Source of the DNA: Streptosporangiaceae bacterium
Lineage (GTDB): Bacteria > Actinomycetota > Actinomycetes > Streptosporangiales > Streptosporangiaceae
Direction of reading: 5' to 3'
NCBI GenBank assembly: GCA_030038015.1
Contig: JASHPR010000444.1
Span: forward strand, 1-34,094
DNA length: 34,094 bases
The position numbers were made by a program, and so were the translations under genes. Every line of letters starts with the position of its first letter. Within the stretch, counting starts at the first letter, position 1. The notes under the pieces are model-generated. The model saw nothing but the letters and a program-made list of their open reading frames with translations, was not told the DNA's origin and ran no database searches. Shown here piece after piece: positions 22,717-31,052 of the stretch.

Positions 22717-22730
22717 CCCGCCTGGGCGGG
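22717..22730 (+). terminator. GC hairpin after glutaredoxin-like gene
   Basis: CCCGCCTGGGCGGG forms a 5-bp GC stem with a CTGG loop 13 nt after the stop codon. There is no T-tract, so it would be an I-shaped terminator as often suggested in actinomycetes. Confidence 0.35.
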
Positions 22731-22828
22731 AGCGCCCGGCCCGCCCGGGACCCCCAGGTACGGCGGCCCTCACCGTAAAAGGCTGGCAAAGTGCCGGTCA
22801 GGCCGCTGCGCGCAGGAACCCGGCGACT

Positions 22829-22846
22829 TTGTGCATGCGTTCACAA
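22829..22846 (+). promoter_or_regulatory. Rex operator (ROP) overlapping the rex promoter
   Basis: TTGTGCATGCGTTCACAA matches the Rex operator consensus TTGTGnnnnnnTTCACAA perfectly. The left half provides a -35-like TTGTGC, spaced 17 nt from TAGCGT (22852-22857). Rex bound here would block RNA polymerase, so rex and the downstream hem genes should be derepressed when NADH is high. Confidence 0.92.
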
Positions 22847-22864
22847 GGGCGTAGCGTGGCTGTC

Positions 22865-22951
22865 ATGCCGAGAAAGCGGGCCCAGCAGGCTCCCCTGCCC
22901 GCCGGCGTAGTTTCCCCCAGGAGTGCCGACGCATGTCCCGCAGTTCCATGA
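22865..22951 (+). CDS. Possible 28-aa leaderless upstream ORF in the rex leader
   Basis: ATG 22865 lies exactly 7 nt after the TAGCGT -10, the spacing of leaderless starts in this window. It encodes a 28-residue peptide (MPRKRAQQAPLP...) and ends at TGA 22949-22951, overlapping the rex SD and start (22933) in another frame. Translation of it could affect rex initiation. No homologous family is recognised. Confidence 0.4.
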   Translation: MPRKRAQQAPLPAGVVSPRSADACPAVP

Positions 22952-23679
22952 CCGAAAATGGCCATCACGGTATCCCGGAGGCGACGGTCAACCGGCTCCC
23001 GGTCTACCTGCGGGCCCTTTACGCCCTGGCCGACCGCGGCATCGCCACCGTGTCGAGCGAGGAGCTGGCCGCAGCGGCGGGGGTGAATTCCGCAAAGCTG
23101 CGCAAGGACCTGTCCCACCTCGGTTCGTACGGAACCCGCGGCGTCGGCTACGACGTTGAATATCTGGTGTATCAGGTCTCCCGGGAACTCGGGCTCACCC
23201 AGGACTGGCCCGTGGTCATTGTGGGCGCGGGCAACCTCGGCCATGCGCTCGCCAACTACGGCGGCTTCGCCTCGCGCGGCTTCCGCGTCGCGGCGATCTT
23301 CGACTCCGACCCGCTCACGGTGGGCACGCAGATCGGCTCCCAGGTCGTCAGGCACGCCGACGAGATCGAGTCGGTGATCGCCGGGCACGGCGTGTCGATC
23401 GGCGTGATCGCCACCCCGGCCTCGGCCGCCCAGGCGGTGTGCGACCGCCTGGTCGCCGCGGGGATCACCAGCATCCTGAACTTCGCGCCGGTGGTGCTCA
23501 GCGTGCCGCCGGGCGTCGACGTGCGCAAGGTCGACCTGTCGATCGAGCTGCAGATCCTGGCATTCCACGCGCAGCGCCGGGCGGTGGTGCGCGTGGCGGC
23601 CAACGGGAACGGCACGGCGGGGGGCGCGGCGGCCGGGCCGGCGGCGGGGGCAGCGGCGGCGCGGGCGGTGCCGACGTGA
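22933..23679 (+). CDS. rex: Redox-sensing transcriptional repressor Rex
   Basis: A 248-aa Rex repressor. The N-terminal winged helix (TVNRLPVYLRALYAL ... VNSAKLRKDLSHLGSYG) is followed by a Rossmann fold with GAGNLG at 98-103 and a domain-swapped C-terminal helix (SIELQILAFHAQRR). Rex binds ROP sites when NAD+ is high and releases them on NADH binding. ATG 22933 has AGGAG upstream. The last 25 or so residues are a Gly/Ala-rich tail absent from shorter Rex proteins. The stop overlaps the hemA GTG start. The perfect ROP upstream indicates autoregulation and control of the hem operon, as in Streptomyces. Confidence 0.96.
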   Translation: MSRSSMTENGHHGIPEATVNRLPVYLRALYALADRGIATVSSEELAAAAGVNSAKLRKDLSHLGSYGTRGVGYDVEYLVYQVSRELGLTQDWPVVIVGAGNLGHALANYGGFASRGFRVAAIFDSDPLTVGTQIGSQVVRHADEIESVIAGHGVSIGVIATPASAAQAVCDRLVAAGITSILNFAPVVLSVPPGVDVRKVDLSIELQILAFHAQRRAVVRVAANGNGTAGGAAAGPAAGAAAARAVPT

Positions 23680-25073
23680 GCGTCCTTGTGGTGGGCCTCA
23701 GCCACAAGAGCGCCCCCGTGGCCACGCTGGAGCGGGCCTCGCTGGGCCGCGACGCGCTCGGCAAGCTGCTGCGCGACGTGTCTCACGCGGAGGACGTCGC
23801 CGGCTCGCTGGTGGTCAGCACCTGCAACCGGGTCGAGGTCTACGCCGAGGTGGACAAGTTCCACGCCGGGGTAGCCGGGATCTGCGAACTGCTGGCACGG
23901 CACGCCGCGGTCCCGCTGACCGAGCTCACCCCGCACCTGTACGTGCACTACGAGGACCGGGCGGTGCAGCACCTGCTCTCCGTGGCCTGCGGGCTCGACT
24001 CGATGGTGATCGGTGAGAGCCAGATACTCGGCCAGGTCCGCCAGGCCCTGCGCAAGGCGGAAGAGCACGGCACCCTGTGCCGTTCCCTTTCCGACCTTGG
24101 CTCGCTGGCGCTGCGGGCAGGCAAGCGGGCGCACACCGAGACCGGGATCGACCGGGCGGGCGCGAGCCTGGTCAGCGTGGGGCTCGCCACCGCGGCGCAG
24201 CGGCTGCGCGGGGATGCTGGCCAGCCCGGGCCGGACACCGGCTCCGCGGGCGCCCTGGCCGGGCTGTCCGTCCTGGTGGTCGGCGCGGGCTCGATGAGCT
24301 CGCTGGCGGTGGCCACGGCGGCCAGGATGGGCGCCGCCCGGCTCGTGGTGGCCAACCGCACGGCCGCCCGGGCGGGACGGGTGGCGGCCACGGTCAGCGC
24401 CGCGGCGGTGGACCTTTCCCGGCTGCCCGCCGAGATCGCCGCCGCCGACCTGGTCGTCTCGTGCACCGGGGCTCCCGGCCACCTGATCAGCGCGGACGCC
24501 GTGGCGGCCGCGCTGGGGTCGCGGACGCCCGCCGGGCGGCCGCTCGTCCTGCTCGACCTCGCGCTGCCGCGCGACGTGGACCCGGCCGCCGAGGAAGTCG
24601 CCGGCGCCAGCGTCATCGACCTGGAGGCGGTCGGCGGGGCCGGCGGCGTCGGCGGGCCGGGCGGCGTGGGAGAGGAAGACGTGGCCGCCGTCCGGCGGAT
24701 CGTGGCCGAGGAACTCGCCAACCACGTGTCGGCGGATCGCGCGGCCAAGGTCGCGCCGACCGTGGTGGCGCTGCGGGCCAAGGCCGCCGAGGTAGTCGAT
24801 GCCGAGCTGGCCCGGCTGACCGGGCGGGTGGCGAGCCTGGATGCCCGCGCCCGTCGCGAGATTGCCCAATCGATGCGCCGGATCGCGGATAAGCTGCTGC
24901 ACGCGCCCACCGTCCGGGTCAAGGAGCTCGCAGGCTCGCCGGGCGGGGACTCGTACGAGGCGGTGCTGCGAGTGCTCTTCGACCTCGATCCCGAAGCCGT
25001 GCAGGCGGTGACCCGGGCAGACGCTGTCGCGCCGGGCTGGCCGGAGCAGTCCGAGCGGGAGGTGCCCAAGTGA
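23676..25073 (+). CDS. hemA: Glutamyl-tRNA reductase
   Basis: A 465-aa enzyme that reduces glutamyl-tRNA(Glu) to glutamate-1-semialdehyde, the committed step of C5 tetrapyrrole synthesis. The N-terminus VSVLVVGLSHKSAPV and catalytic C50 in STCNRVEVY match the family numbering. GESQILGQVRQAL, the NADPH domain (VLVVGAGSMSSLA) and the C-terminal dimerisation helices follow. A Gly/Val-rich insert (GGAGGVGGPGGVG) lies near residues 320-332. The track ORF begins at 23439, but GTG 23676 gives the family N-terminus and overlaps the rex stop as GTGA, so translation is coupled to rex. Confidence 0.96.
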   Translation: MSVLVVGLSHKSAPVATLERASLGRDALGKLLRDVSHAEDVAGSLVVSTCNRVEVYAEVDKFHAGVAGICELLARHAAVPLTELTPHLYVHYEDRAVQHLLSVACGLDSMVIGESQILGQVRQALRKAEEHGTLCRSLSDLGSLALRAGKRAHTETGIDRAGASLVSVGLATAAQRLRGDAGQPGPDTGSAGALAGLSVLVVGAGSMSSLAVATAARMGAARLVVANRTAARAGRVAATVSAAAVDLSRLPAEIAAADLVVSCTGAPGHLISADAVAAALGSRTPAGRPLVLLDLALPRDVDPAAEEVAGASVIDLEAVGGAGGVGGPGGVGEEDVAAVRRIVAEELANHVSADRAAKVAPTVVALRAKAAEVVDAELARLTGRVASLDARARREIAQSMRRIADKLLHAPTVRVKELAGSPGGDSYEAVLRVLFDLDPEAVQAVTRADAVAPGWPEQSEREVPK

Positions 25074-26047
25074 CGGCGCCGTCACCAGGGGCCGGCCGGG
25101 CCGCGCCGCTGCGGCTCGGGACCCGCCGGAGCCCGATGGCCATCGCGCAGTCCGAGCAGGTCGCGCGGCTGATCACGGAGCGGGCCGGGCGCGAGGTCGA
25201 GCTCATCGGGATCACCACGTTCGGGGATGTCAGCCGCGCCCAGCTGGCCCAGATCGGCGGCACGGGCGTGTTCGTGAGCGGCCTGCGGACCAGCCTGCTG
25301 GCCGGCGAAATCGACATCGCGGTGCACTCGCTCAAGGACCTGCCGGTCGCGCAGCCGGACGGTATCAGCCTGGCCGCGGTGCCGGGCAGGGACGACCCGA
25401 GGGATGCTCTCATCGCCCGCGACGGAGCCAAGCTCGCCGACCTGCCGCCGGGCGCGGCGGTCGGCACCGGGTCGCCGCGCCGGGCCGCGCAGCTGCTGCT
25501 GCTGCGGCCGGACCTGCGCCCCGTGCCGGTTCGTGGCAACGCCGGAACCCGGCTGGCCAAGGTCGAATCCGGGGAGGTTGACGCCGTCGTGCTCGCCTAC
25601 GCGGGCCTGGCCAGGATCGGCCGCCTCGATGCGGTCAGCCAGGTCTTCGACCCCGACGAGATGCTCCCGGCGCCTGGGCAGGGGGCCCTGGCGGTGGAGT
25701 GCCGGTCCGGCGAGCCGGGCCTGGCGGAGCTGCTGGCCTGCGCCGATGACCCGGCCACCCGCGCCGCCATCACGGCGGAGCGCAGCCTGCTGGCCGCGCT
25801 CCAGGCAGGTTGCAGCGCCCCGGTCGGCGGGTATGCCGCTGGCACGGATGGATTGCGGCTGCGTGCGGTTGTCGCCGCGGCCGACGGGGAGACAGCACTG
25901 CGGGCAAGCGCTAGCGGCCCGGCCGGCCAGGCCGAGGAGCTCGGCCGCTCGGTAGCCGCCGAGCTGCTAGGCCGCGGTGCGGGACGGTATACGGCAGTGT
26001 CCGCTGGGATAGCGGGACAGATCAGCAACGGGGACGATGACCAGTGA
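25070..26047 (+). CDS. hemC: Hydroxymethylbilane synthase (porphobilinogen deaminase)
   Basis: A 325-aa enzyme that condenses four porphobilinogens to hydroxymethylbilane. It shows LRLGTRRSPMAIAQ, the catalytic-Asp segment HSLKDLP, GTGSPRRAAQL, VRGNAGTRLAK and the dipyrromethane-anchoring Cys248 in LQAGCSAPVGGY. Length is typical. The GTG start overlaps the hemA stop (GTGA). The C-terminus ends in an acidic DDDQ tail next to the hemD overlap. Confidence 0.96.
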   Translation: MTAPSPGAGRAAPLRLGTRRSPMAIAQSEQVARLITERAGREVELIGITTFGDVSRAQLAQIGGTGVFVSGLRTSLLAGEIDIAVHSLKDLPVAQPDGISLAAVPGRDDPRDALIARDGAKLADLPPGAAVGTGSPRRAAQLLLLRPDLRPVPVRGNAGTRLAKVESGEVDAVVLAYAGLARIGRLDAVSQVFDPDEMLPAPGQGALAVECRSGEPGLAELLACADDPATRAAITAERSLLAALQAGCSAPVGGYAAGTDGLRLRAVVAAADGETALRASASGPAGQAEELGRSVAAELLGRGAGRYTAVSAGIAGQISNGDDDQ

Positions 26048-27690
26048 ACCCACCCGTGACAGATGGTGCTGCCCGTGCGGCAGACAAGCCAGCCGTCAAG
26101 CCAGCCGGGACCCGGGCAGCCGACAAGCCCGCCGTCGGCCGGGTCGCTTTTGTCGGCGCAGGGCCCGGGGACGAGGGGCTGCTGACCGTGCGCGCCGCCG
26201 CGCTGCTGGGCGAGGCGGACCTGGTCGTGGCGGACCCTGAGCTGATGGCCCAGCTCGGCAGGCTGGTCAGCCCCGAGGCGGAGGTCGCCGACGCCGACGC
26301 TCTGGCGCAGGACCCGCGGCTGGCCGTCAAGGCGGCCAAGGCGGGCCAGCACGTGGTCCGGCTGGTTCGCGGGGACCCGTTCCTGTTCGGCCACGCCGCT
26401 GCCGAGGCAGCGGCGTGCGCGAAGGCGCGCGTGCCGTTCGAGATAGTGCCAGGGGTGCCGCCGGCAACGGCCGTGCCCGCCTACGCTGGCATCCCGCTGA
26501 CCTCCGACGCCAGCAGCGACGTGCGGATCATCCATGCCTCCGAGGTGAGCCGGGTGCAGGCCGGCCCGGGCAGCCTCGTGATCCTCGGCGCGGAGACCGG
26601 GCCCGCCGACATAGCGAAGATGCTGGTGGCGGCGGGCTGGGCGGACACCACGCCGTTCGCGCTCACCTGGGACGGCACCACCACCGACCAGCACACCGTG
26701 GTCTGCACGCTGGGGACGGTGACCGCCGACCTCAAGGCCGCCGGGGTGAGCCTGCTCACCGCCCACGGGCCCGCGGTCGCGGTGGTCGGGGAGGGTGTCG
26801 GCGCCCAGAGCGAGCTGTCGTGGTTCGAGACCAAGCCGCTCTTCGGCTGGCGGGTGCTGGTGCCGCGCACCAAGGAGCAGGCCGGCGAGGTGACGAGCCG
26901 GCTGCAGGCCTGGGGCGCGGTGCCGGAGCAGGTCCCGACGATCGCCGTCGAGCCGCCGAGGACGCCGCAGCAGATGGATCGCGCCGTGAAGGGCCTGGTG
27001 ACCGGCAGGTACCAGTGGATCGCGTTCACGTCGGTGAACGCCGTGCGCGCGGTACGGGAGAAGTTCGAGGAGTACGGCCTTGACGCGCGCGCGTTCGCCG
27101 GGATCAAGGTGGCGGCCGTCGGCGAGCACACGGCCGCGGCGCTGCGCGAGTTCGGCATCATGCCCGATCTCGTGCCGGACCGGAAGCAGTCGGCCGAGGG
27201 CCTCGCCGACGTGTGGCCGGCCTACGACGACGTGCTCGACCCGATCAACCGGGTGCTGCTGCCGCGGGCCGACATCGCCACCGAGACCCTCCTGGCCAGG
27301 CTCACCAGCCTCGGCTGGGAGGCCGAGGACGTCACCGCGTACCGGACGGTGCGCGCGGCGCCGCCGCCCGCGCCGATCCGCGAGGCGATCAAGGGCGGCG
27401 GGTTCGACGCGGTGCTGTTCACGTCGTCGTCCACGGTGCGGAACCTGATCGGGATCGCGGGCAAGCCGCATGCGGTGACGGCGATCGCGGTGATCGGGCC
27501 GGAGACGGCGAAGACCGCCGCCGAGTTCGGGCTCAGGGTGGACGTGATGGCACCGCGGCCTTCGGTCACCGCCCTGGTGGACGCGCTGGCCGACTACGGG
27601 GCGGGGCTGCGCGACGCCGCGGTCGCCGCCGGCGAGCCGGTGCGCAGGCCGAGCGAGCGACGCCGGGGGGCGCGCCGCAGGATCAGGTGA
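26044..27690 (+). CDS. hemD: Uroporphyrinogen-III synthase fused to a SUMT/CobA-like domain
   Basis: A 548-aa fusion. The N-terminal half resembles uroporphyrinogen-III C-methyltransferase (VGAGPGDEGLLTVRAA, VRGDPFLFG, PAYAGIPLT). The C-terminal half is HemD, which cyclises hydroxymethylbilane with ring-D inversion (RVLVPRTKEQAGE, FTSVNAVRAV, AAVGEHTA, VLLPRADIA, FTSSSTVRNLIG). In the methyltransferase half, the usual GGDPFVFGRGGEE reads RGDPFLFGHAAAE and the THR motif is replaced by TSDASSD, so methyltransferase activity may be weak or lost. Similar fusions occur across actinobacteria. The GTG start overlaps hemC (GTGA). About 20 Ala/Pro/Lys-rich residues precede the first domain, and the tail is strongly basic (RRPSERRRGARRRIR). 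Confidence 0.94.
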   Translation: MNPPVTDGAARAADKPAVKPAGTRAADKPAVGRVAFVGAGPGDEGLLTVRAAALLGEADLVVADPELMAQLGRLVSPEAEVADADALAQDPRLAVKAAKAGQHVVRLVRGDPFLFGHAAAEAAACAKARVPFEIVPGVPPATAVPAYAGIPLTSDASSDVRIIHASEVSRVQAGPGSLVILGAETGPADIAKMLVAAGWADTTPFALTWDGTTTDQHTVVCTLGTVTADLKAAGVSLLTAHGPAVAVVGEGVGAQSELSWFETKPLFGWRVLVPRTKEQAGEVTSRLQAWGAVPEQVPTIAVEPPRTPQQMDRAVKGLVTGRYQWIAFTSVNAVRAVREKFEEYGLDARAFAGIKVAAVGEHTAAALREFGIMPDLVPDRKQSAEGLADVWPAYDDVLDPINRVLLPRADIATETLLARLTSLGWEAEDVTAYRTVRAAPPPAPIREAIKGGGFDAVLFTSSSTVRNLIGIAGKPHAVTAIAVIGPETAKTAAEFGLRVDVMAPRPSVTALVDALADYGAGLRDAAVAAGEPVRRPSERRRGARRRIR

Positions 27691-27713
27691 CGGTCAGGTA
27701 AAGGAGAGCCCCG

Positions 27714-28703
27714 ATGGCCGCCGGATTCCCCGCTGTCCGACCGCGCAGGCTCCGCCGGACAGCCGCGCTGCGCCGCCTGGTCGCGCAGACCAGCGTCCGT
27801 CCCGCCGACCTGGTGCTGCCGCTGTTCGCGAAGGAGGGGATCAGCGAGCCGCAGCCGGTCGCCTCGATGCCCGGCGTGCTGCAGCACACCAGGGACAGCC
27901 TGCGCAAGGCCGCAGTCGAGGCGGTGAGCGCGGGGGTGGGCGGGCTCATCCTGTTCGGTGTCCCCGCGGTCAAGGACGCGCGCGGCTCGGCCGCCGACGA
28001 CCCGGCCGGCATCGTCCAGCTGGCCCTCGGCGACCTGGTCGCCGAGGTCGGTGACGAGACCGTGCTCATGGCCGACCTCTGCATGGACGAGTACACCGAC
28101 CACGGCCACTGCGGCATGCTCACGCTGTCCGGCCAGGTGGACAACGACGCGACCCTGGAGCGGTACGCGTCGATCGCGGTCGCCCAGGCGGCGGCCGGGG
28201 TCCACGTGGTCGCGCCGAGCGGGATGATGGACGGCCAGGTGGCCGCGATCAGGTCCGCGCTGGACGCTGCCGGGTTCGGCGAGGTCGCGATCTGCGCCTA
28301 CTCCGCCAAGTACGCCTCGGCGTTCTACGGGCCGTTCCGGGACGCGGCGGAGTGCGCCCCGCAGTTCGGTGACCGTGCTTCCTACCAGCAGGATCCGGCG
28401 GGCGCCGGCGAGGCGGAGGCGCTGCGCGAGGTCCAGCTCGACCTGGACGAGGGCGCGGACATCGTCATGGTCAAGCCCGCCCTCGCGTACCTGGACGTGA
28501 TCAGCCGGGTGGCCGCCGCCGTGCCGGTGCCGCTCGCCGCCTACCAGGTCAGCGGGGAGTACGCGATGGTGGAGGCGGCGGCGGCCAACGGCTGGCTGGA
28601 CCGTGACCGGGTCATCATGGAGACGCTGACCGCGATCCGCCGGGCCGGCGCGAGCATCATCCTGACCTACTGGGCCACCGAGGCCGCCCGCCGCCTGCAC
28701 TGA
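27714..28703 (+). CDS. hemB: Delta-aminolevulinic acid dehydratase (porphobilinogen synthase)
   Basis: A 329-aa enzyme that joins two ALA molecules to porphobilinogen. Schiff-base lysines are K199 (YSAKYAS) and K254 (VMVKPALAYLD). The metal-site segment reads DLCMDEYTDHGHCG: two of the three zinc Cys of the E. coli type are present and the middle one is Asp, a mixed site seen in actinobacteria. The start is preceded by AAAGGAG. It lies 23 nt after hemD, so it completes the rex-hemACDB operon. A long hairpin follows about 31 nt after the stop. Confidence 0.96.
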   Translation: MAAGFPAVRPRRLRRTAALRRLVAQTSVRPADLVLPLFAKEGISEPQPVASMPGVLQHTRDSLRKAAVEAVSAGVGGLILFGVPAVKDARGSAADDPAGIVQLALGDLVAEVGDETVLMADLCMDEYTDHGHCGMLTLSGQVDNDATLERYASIAVAQAAAGVHVVAPSGMMDGQVAAIRSALDAAGFGEVAICAYSAKYASAFYGPFRDAAECAPQFGDRASYQQDPAGAGEAEALREVQLDLDEGADIVMVKPALAYLDVISRVAAAVPVPLAAYQVSGEYAMVEAAAANGWLDRDRVIMETLTAIRRAGASIILTYWATEAARRLH

Positions 28704-28734
28704 CCCGGCCCGCACCGCGCCGCATTGATGTGAA

Positions 28735-28772
28735 GGACTCCTTGCTGTTCAAACAGCAGCAGCAGGGAGTCC
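28735..28772 (+). terminator. Long hairpin ending the rex-hem operon
   Basis: GGACTCC at 28735-28741 pairs with GGAGTCC at 28766-28772, and the inner arms extend this to about 15 pairs (two G-U) around an 8-nt loop. No T-tract follows. It is the best candidate terminator or mRNA-stabilising hairpin between hemB and the prim-pol gene. Confidence 0.6.
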
Positions 28773-28973
28773 ACGACCCCGTTCGCCGGCTCACCCGGCG
28801 CCGAAAGCCGCCGCCCGACGCGACCGGGCCGGCCATGGTTCACCGTGCATTGGTCACTTTGCAATCACCGTTACGCAACACCTGGATCTCGTAACCGGGG
28901 CGCCCGGCGAGCCGGTGTCCGGGCCGGGCATTATCGGTGGATACAGAATGCGGGCCGGGCCGGGAGTGAGCCG

Positions 28974-29678
28974 ATGGTGGAGGCGGTACTGCGCCGGAGC
29001 CGACGCAAGGCCGTGGGGCGGATGGCGGCCGCTGCCGCCGGGTATGCCGCCATGGGCTGGCCGGTCTGCGCGGGCGCCTACCCGCCGGGCCGGCCGCACC
29101 GCCACGAGGAGATGCTCAGGGCCTGTTCCTGCGACCGGGTGGGGTGCCCCAGCCCGGGTGCGCATCCCGTCTCACCCGCCTGGCAGGTCCAGGCCACGGC
29201 GGACCTGGCCATGGTCGGGAGCTGGTGGGCGGCGCAGCCCGAGGCCAACGTCATCCTGGTCACCGGCCGGGTGTTCGACGTCCTGGACGTGCCGGCGAAT
29301 GCTGGAGCCGCGGCGCTCGCCTCGATGGAGCGGTCGGCAACCAGGCCCGGTCCCGTCGCGATCAGCGCGGGGAACCGGGCCTTGTTCTTTGTCGCCACCC
29401 GCGGGACGCCCGCCGACGAGGACGAATGGTGGCCCTGCAACCTGGACTGCGAGCCCGAGACGAACGCTGAAGTGGCCGGGCTACGCTGGCACTGCCGGAA
29501 CAGCTATGTGCTCGCGCCGCCATCCCGCGACGGCAACGCGGTGAAGGCGCACTGGCTGCGCCCGCCGGACGGCGGGCCGCTGCCGGACGGGCTCAGGCTG
29601 CTCGGTTTCCTGGCCGACGCCTGCGAGGGAATGCCTGATGACAGAGGACCGATCCGGCGAGCTGTTCGCCCGGGCTAG
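28974..29678 (+). CDS. Bifunctional DNA primase/polymerase-like N-terminal domain protein
   Basis: A 234-aa protein resembling the prim-pol (PF09250) domain found in many actinomycete genes: [16 protein letters not shown], a Cys/His-rich [15 protein letters not shown] segment, [21 protein letters not shown] (candidate catalytic acidic pair) and [13 protein letters not shown]. The helicase or primase C-terminal part of plasmid prim-pols is absent, so it is a stand-alone domain of unknown role; a true polymerase function is not shown. ATG 28974 is preferred over the track start at 28845, since the earlier residues have no family match. It overlaps hemL by 41 nt, indicating coupling. Confidence 0.75.
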   Translation: MVEAVLRRSRRKAVGRMAAAAAGYAAMGWPVCAGAYPPGRPHRHEEMLRACSCDRVGCPSPGAHPVSPAWQVQATADLAMVGSWWAAQPEANVILVTGRVFDVLDVPANAGAAALASMERSATRPGPVAISAGNRALFFVATRGTPADEDEWWPCNLDCEPETNAEVAGLRWHCRNSYVLAPPSRDGNAVKAHWLRPPDGGPLPDGLRLLGFLADACEGMPDDRGPIRRAVRPG

Positions 29679-30933
29679 CAGGGTCACGCCCGGCGGGGTC
29701 AACTCGCCGGTGCGCGCGTTCGGATCGGTGGGCGGGACGCCCGTTTTCATGGCGTCGGGCAGCGGGCCTTACCTCACCGACGTCGACGGGCGCGACTACG
29801 TCGACCTGGTGTGCTCCTGGGGCCCGATGATCCTCGGGCATGCGCACCCCGACGTCATCGAGGCCGTGGGCCGCGCGCTGGCCAGGGGAACCTCGTTCGG
29901 CACGGTCACGCCGGGCGAGGTGGAACTGGCCGAGGAACTGGTCGCGCGCGCCCCCGTGGAGAAGGTCCGCCTGGTCAGCTCGGGCACCGAGGCGACGATG
30001 ACGGCGCTGCGCCTGGCCAGGGGCTACACCGGCCGGCGGATCGTGGTCAAGTTCGCCGGCTGCTACCACGGCCACGCCGACGCGCTGCTCGCCGCCGCCG
30101 GATCCGGCGTCGCCACCTTCGGCCTGCCCGACTCGCCAGGGGTGACCGGCGCCGCGGCCGCCGACACGCTGGTGCTGCCCTACAACGACGCCGAGGCCGT
30201 CCGCCAGGCGTTCGCGGAAAAACCGGACGAGATCGCCTGCGTGATCACCGAGGCCTGCCCGGCGAACATGGGCGTGGTGCCGCCGGCCGGCGGCTTCAAC
30301 GAGCTGCTCGCCTCGCTGTGCAGCGAGCACGGCGCGCTGCTGATCATGGATGAGGTGCTGACGGGGTTCCGGGTGACCCATTCCGGCTGGTACGGGCGCG
30401 AGGGCGTGGCCGGTGACCTGATGACGTTCGGCAAGGTGATGGGCGGCGGGCTGCCCGCGGCGGCGTTCGGCGGCCGCGCCGAGATCATGGACAGGCTGGC
30501 TCCGGCGGGCCCGGTGTACCAGGCGGGCACGCTGTCCGGGAACCCCCTCGCCACGGCCGCGGGGCTGGCCACGCTGCGGGCGTGCACCCCCGGCGTGTAC
30601 GCCCGGGTGGACCAGGCCGCCGCGGCCGTCGCGGCGCTCGCGGCGGACGCCCTGAAGGCCGAGGGCGTCCCGTTCCGGCTGCAGGAGGCCGGCAGCCTGT
30701 TCTCGGTGTTCCTCGGCGTCGCGCACCCGGTCCGCGACTTCGCGGAGGCCAGGGCCCAGTCGTCGGCCGCGTACGCCGCGTTCTTCCATGCGATGCTGAA
30801 CCGCGGCGTCTACCTGCCGCCGTCGCCGTACGAGGCCTGGTTCCTGTCGGCGGCGCACGACGACTCGGCCATCGGCCGGATCGCCGACGCGCTGCCGGCC
30901 GCCGCGCGGGCAGCCGCCCAGGCACTCGGCTGA
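29638..30933 (+). CDS. hemL: Glutamate-1-semialdehyde 2,1-aminomutase
   Basis: A 431-aa PLP enzyme that converts glutamate-1-semialdehyde to 5-aminolevulinate, the step after HemA. The N-terminal [16 protein letters not shown], the PLP phosphate-binding [16 protein letters not shown], the [12 protein letters not shown] Asp and the Schiff-base K266 in [12 protein letters not shown] are all in place. The conserved [15 protein letters not shown] separates it from other class III aminotransferases. It is split from the rest of the hem genes by the prim-pol gene, whose end it overlaps. By context it is part of haem synthesis for the adjacent cytochrome c biogenesis genes. Confidence 0.96.
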   Translation: MTEDRSGELFARASRVTPGGVNSPVRAFGSVGGTPVFMASGSGPYLTDVDGRDYVDLVCSWGPMILGHAHPDVIEAVGRALARGTSFGTVTPGEVELAEELVARAPVEKVRLVSSGTEATMTALRLARGYTGRRIVVKFAGCYHGHADALLAAAGSGVATFGLPDSPGVTGAAAADTLVLPYNDAEAVRQAFAEKPDEIACVITEACPANMGVVPPAGGFNELLASLCSEHGALLIMDEVLTGFRVTHSGWYGREGVAGDLMTFGKVMGGGLPAAAFGGRAEIMDRLAPAGPVYQAGTLSGNPLATAAGLATLRACTPGVYARVDQAAAAVAALAADALKAEGVPFRLQEAGSLFSVFLGVAHPVRDFAEARAQSSAAYAAFFHAMLNRGVYLPPSPYEAWFLSAAHDDSAIGRIADALPAAARAAAQALG

Positions 30934-30988
30934 ACACGCAGGCCCGCGGGGCGCCCGCCGGGCGGCGAAATAAGGCGTTATGAGAACG

Positions 30989-31019
30989 TTGCCGCGCGGT
31001 GCCAGGATGCCATTAGAGC
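30989..31019 (+). promoter_or_regulatory. Weak candidate promoter for the SPFH gene pair
   Basis: TTGCCG followed after 19 nt by TAGAGC, ahead of an AAAGGAG SD and the ATG at 31053. The hexamers are poor matches. Confidence 0.3.
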
Positions 31020-31052
31020 CGCGCTGAGCGGCGCCCGAGAAAGGAGCCGGGC

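Noticed and set aside
23256-25085. 609-aa minus-strand ORF opposite rex/hemA
   Set aside because: Shadow of two certain genes.
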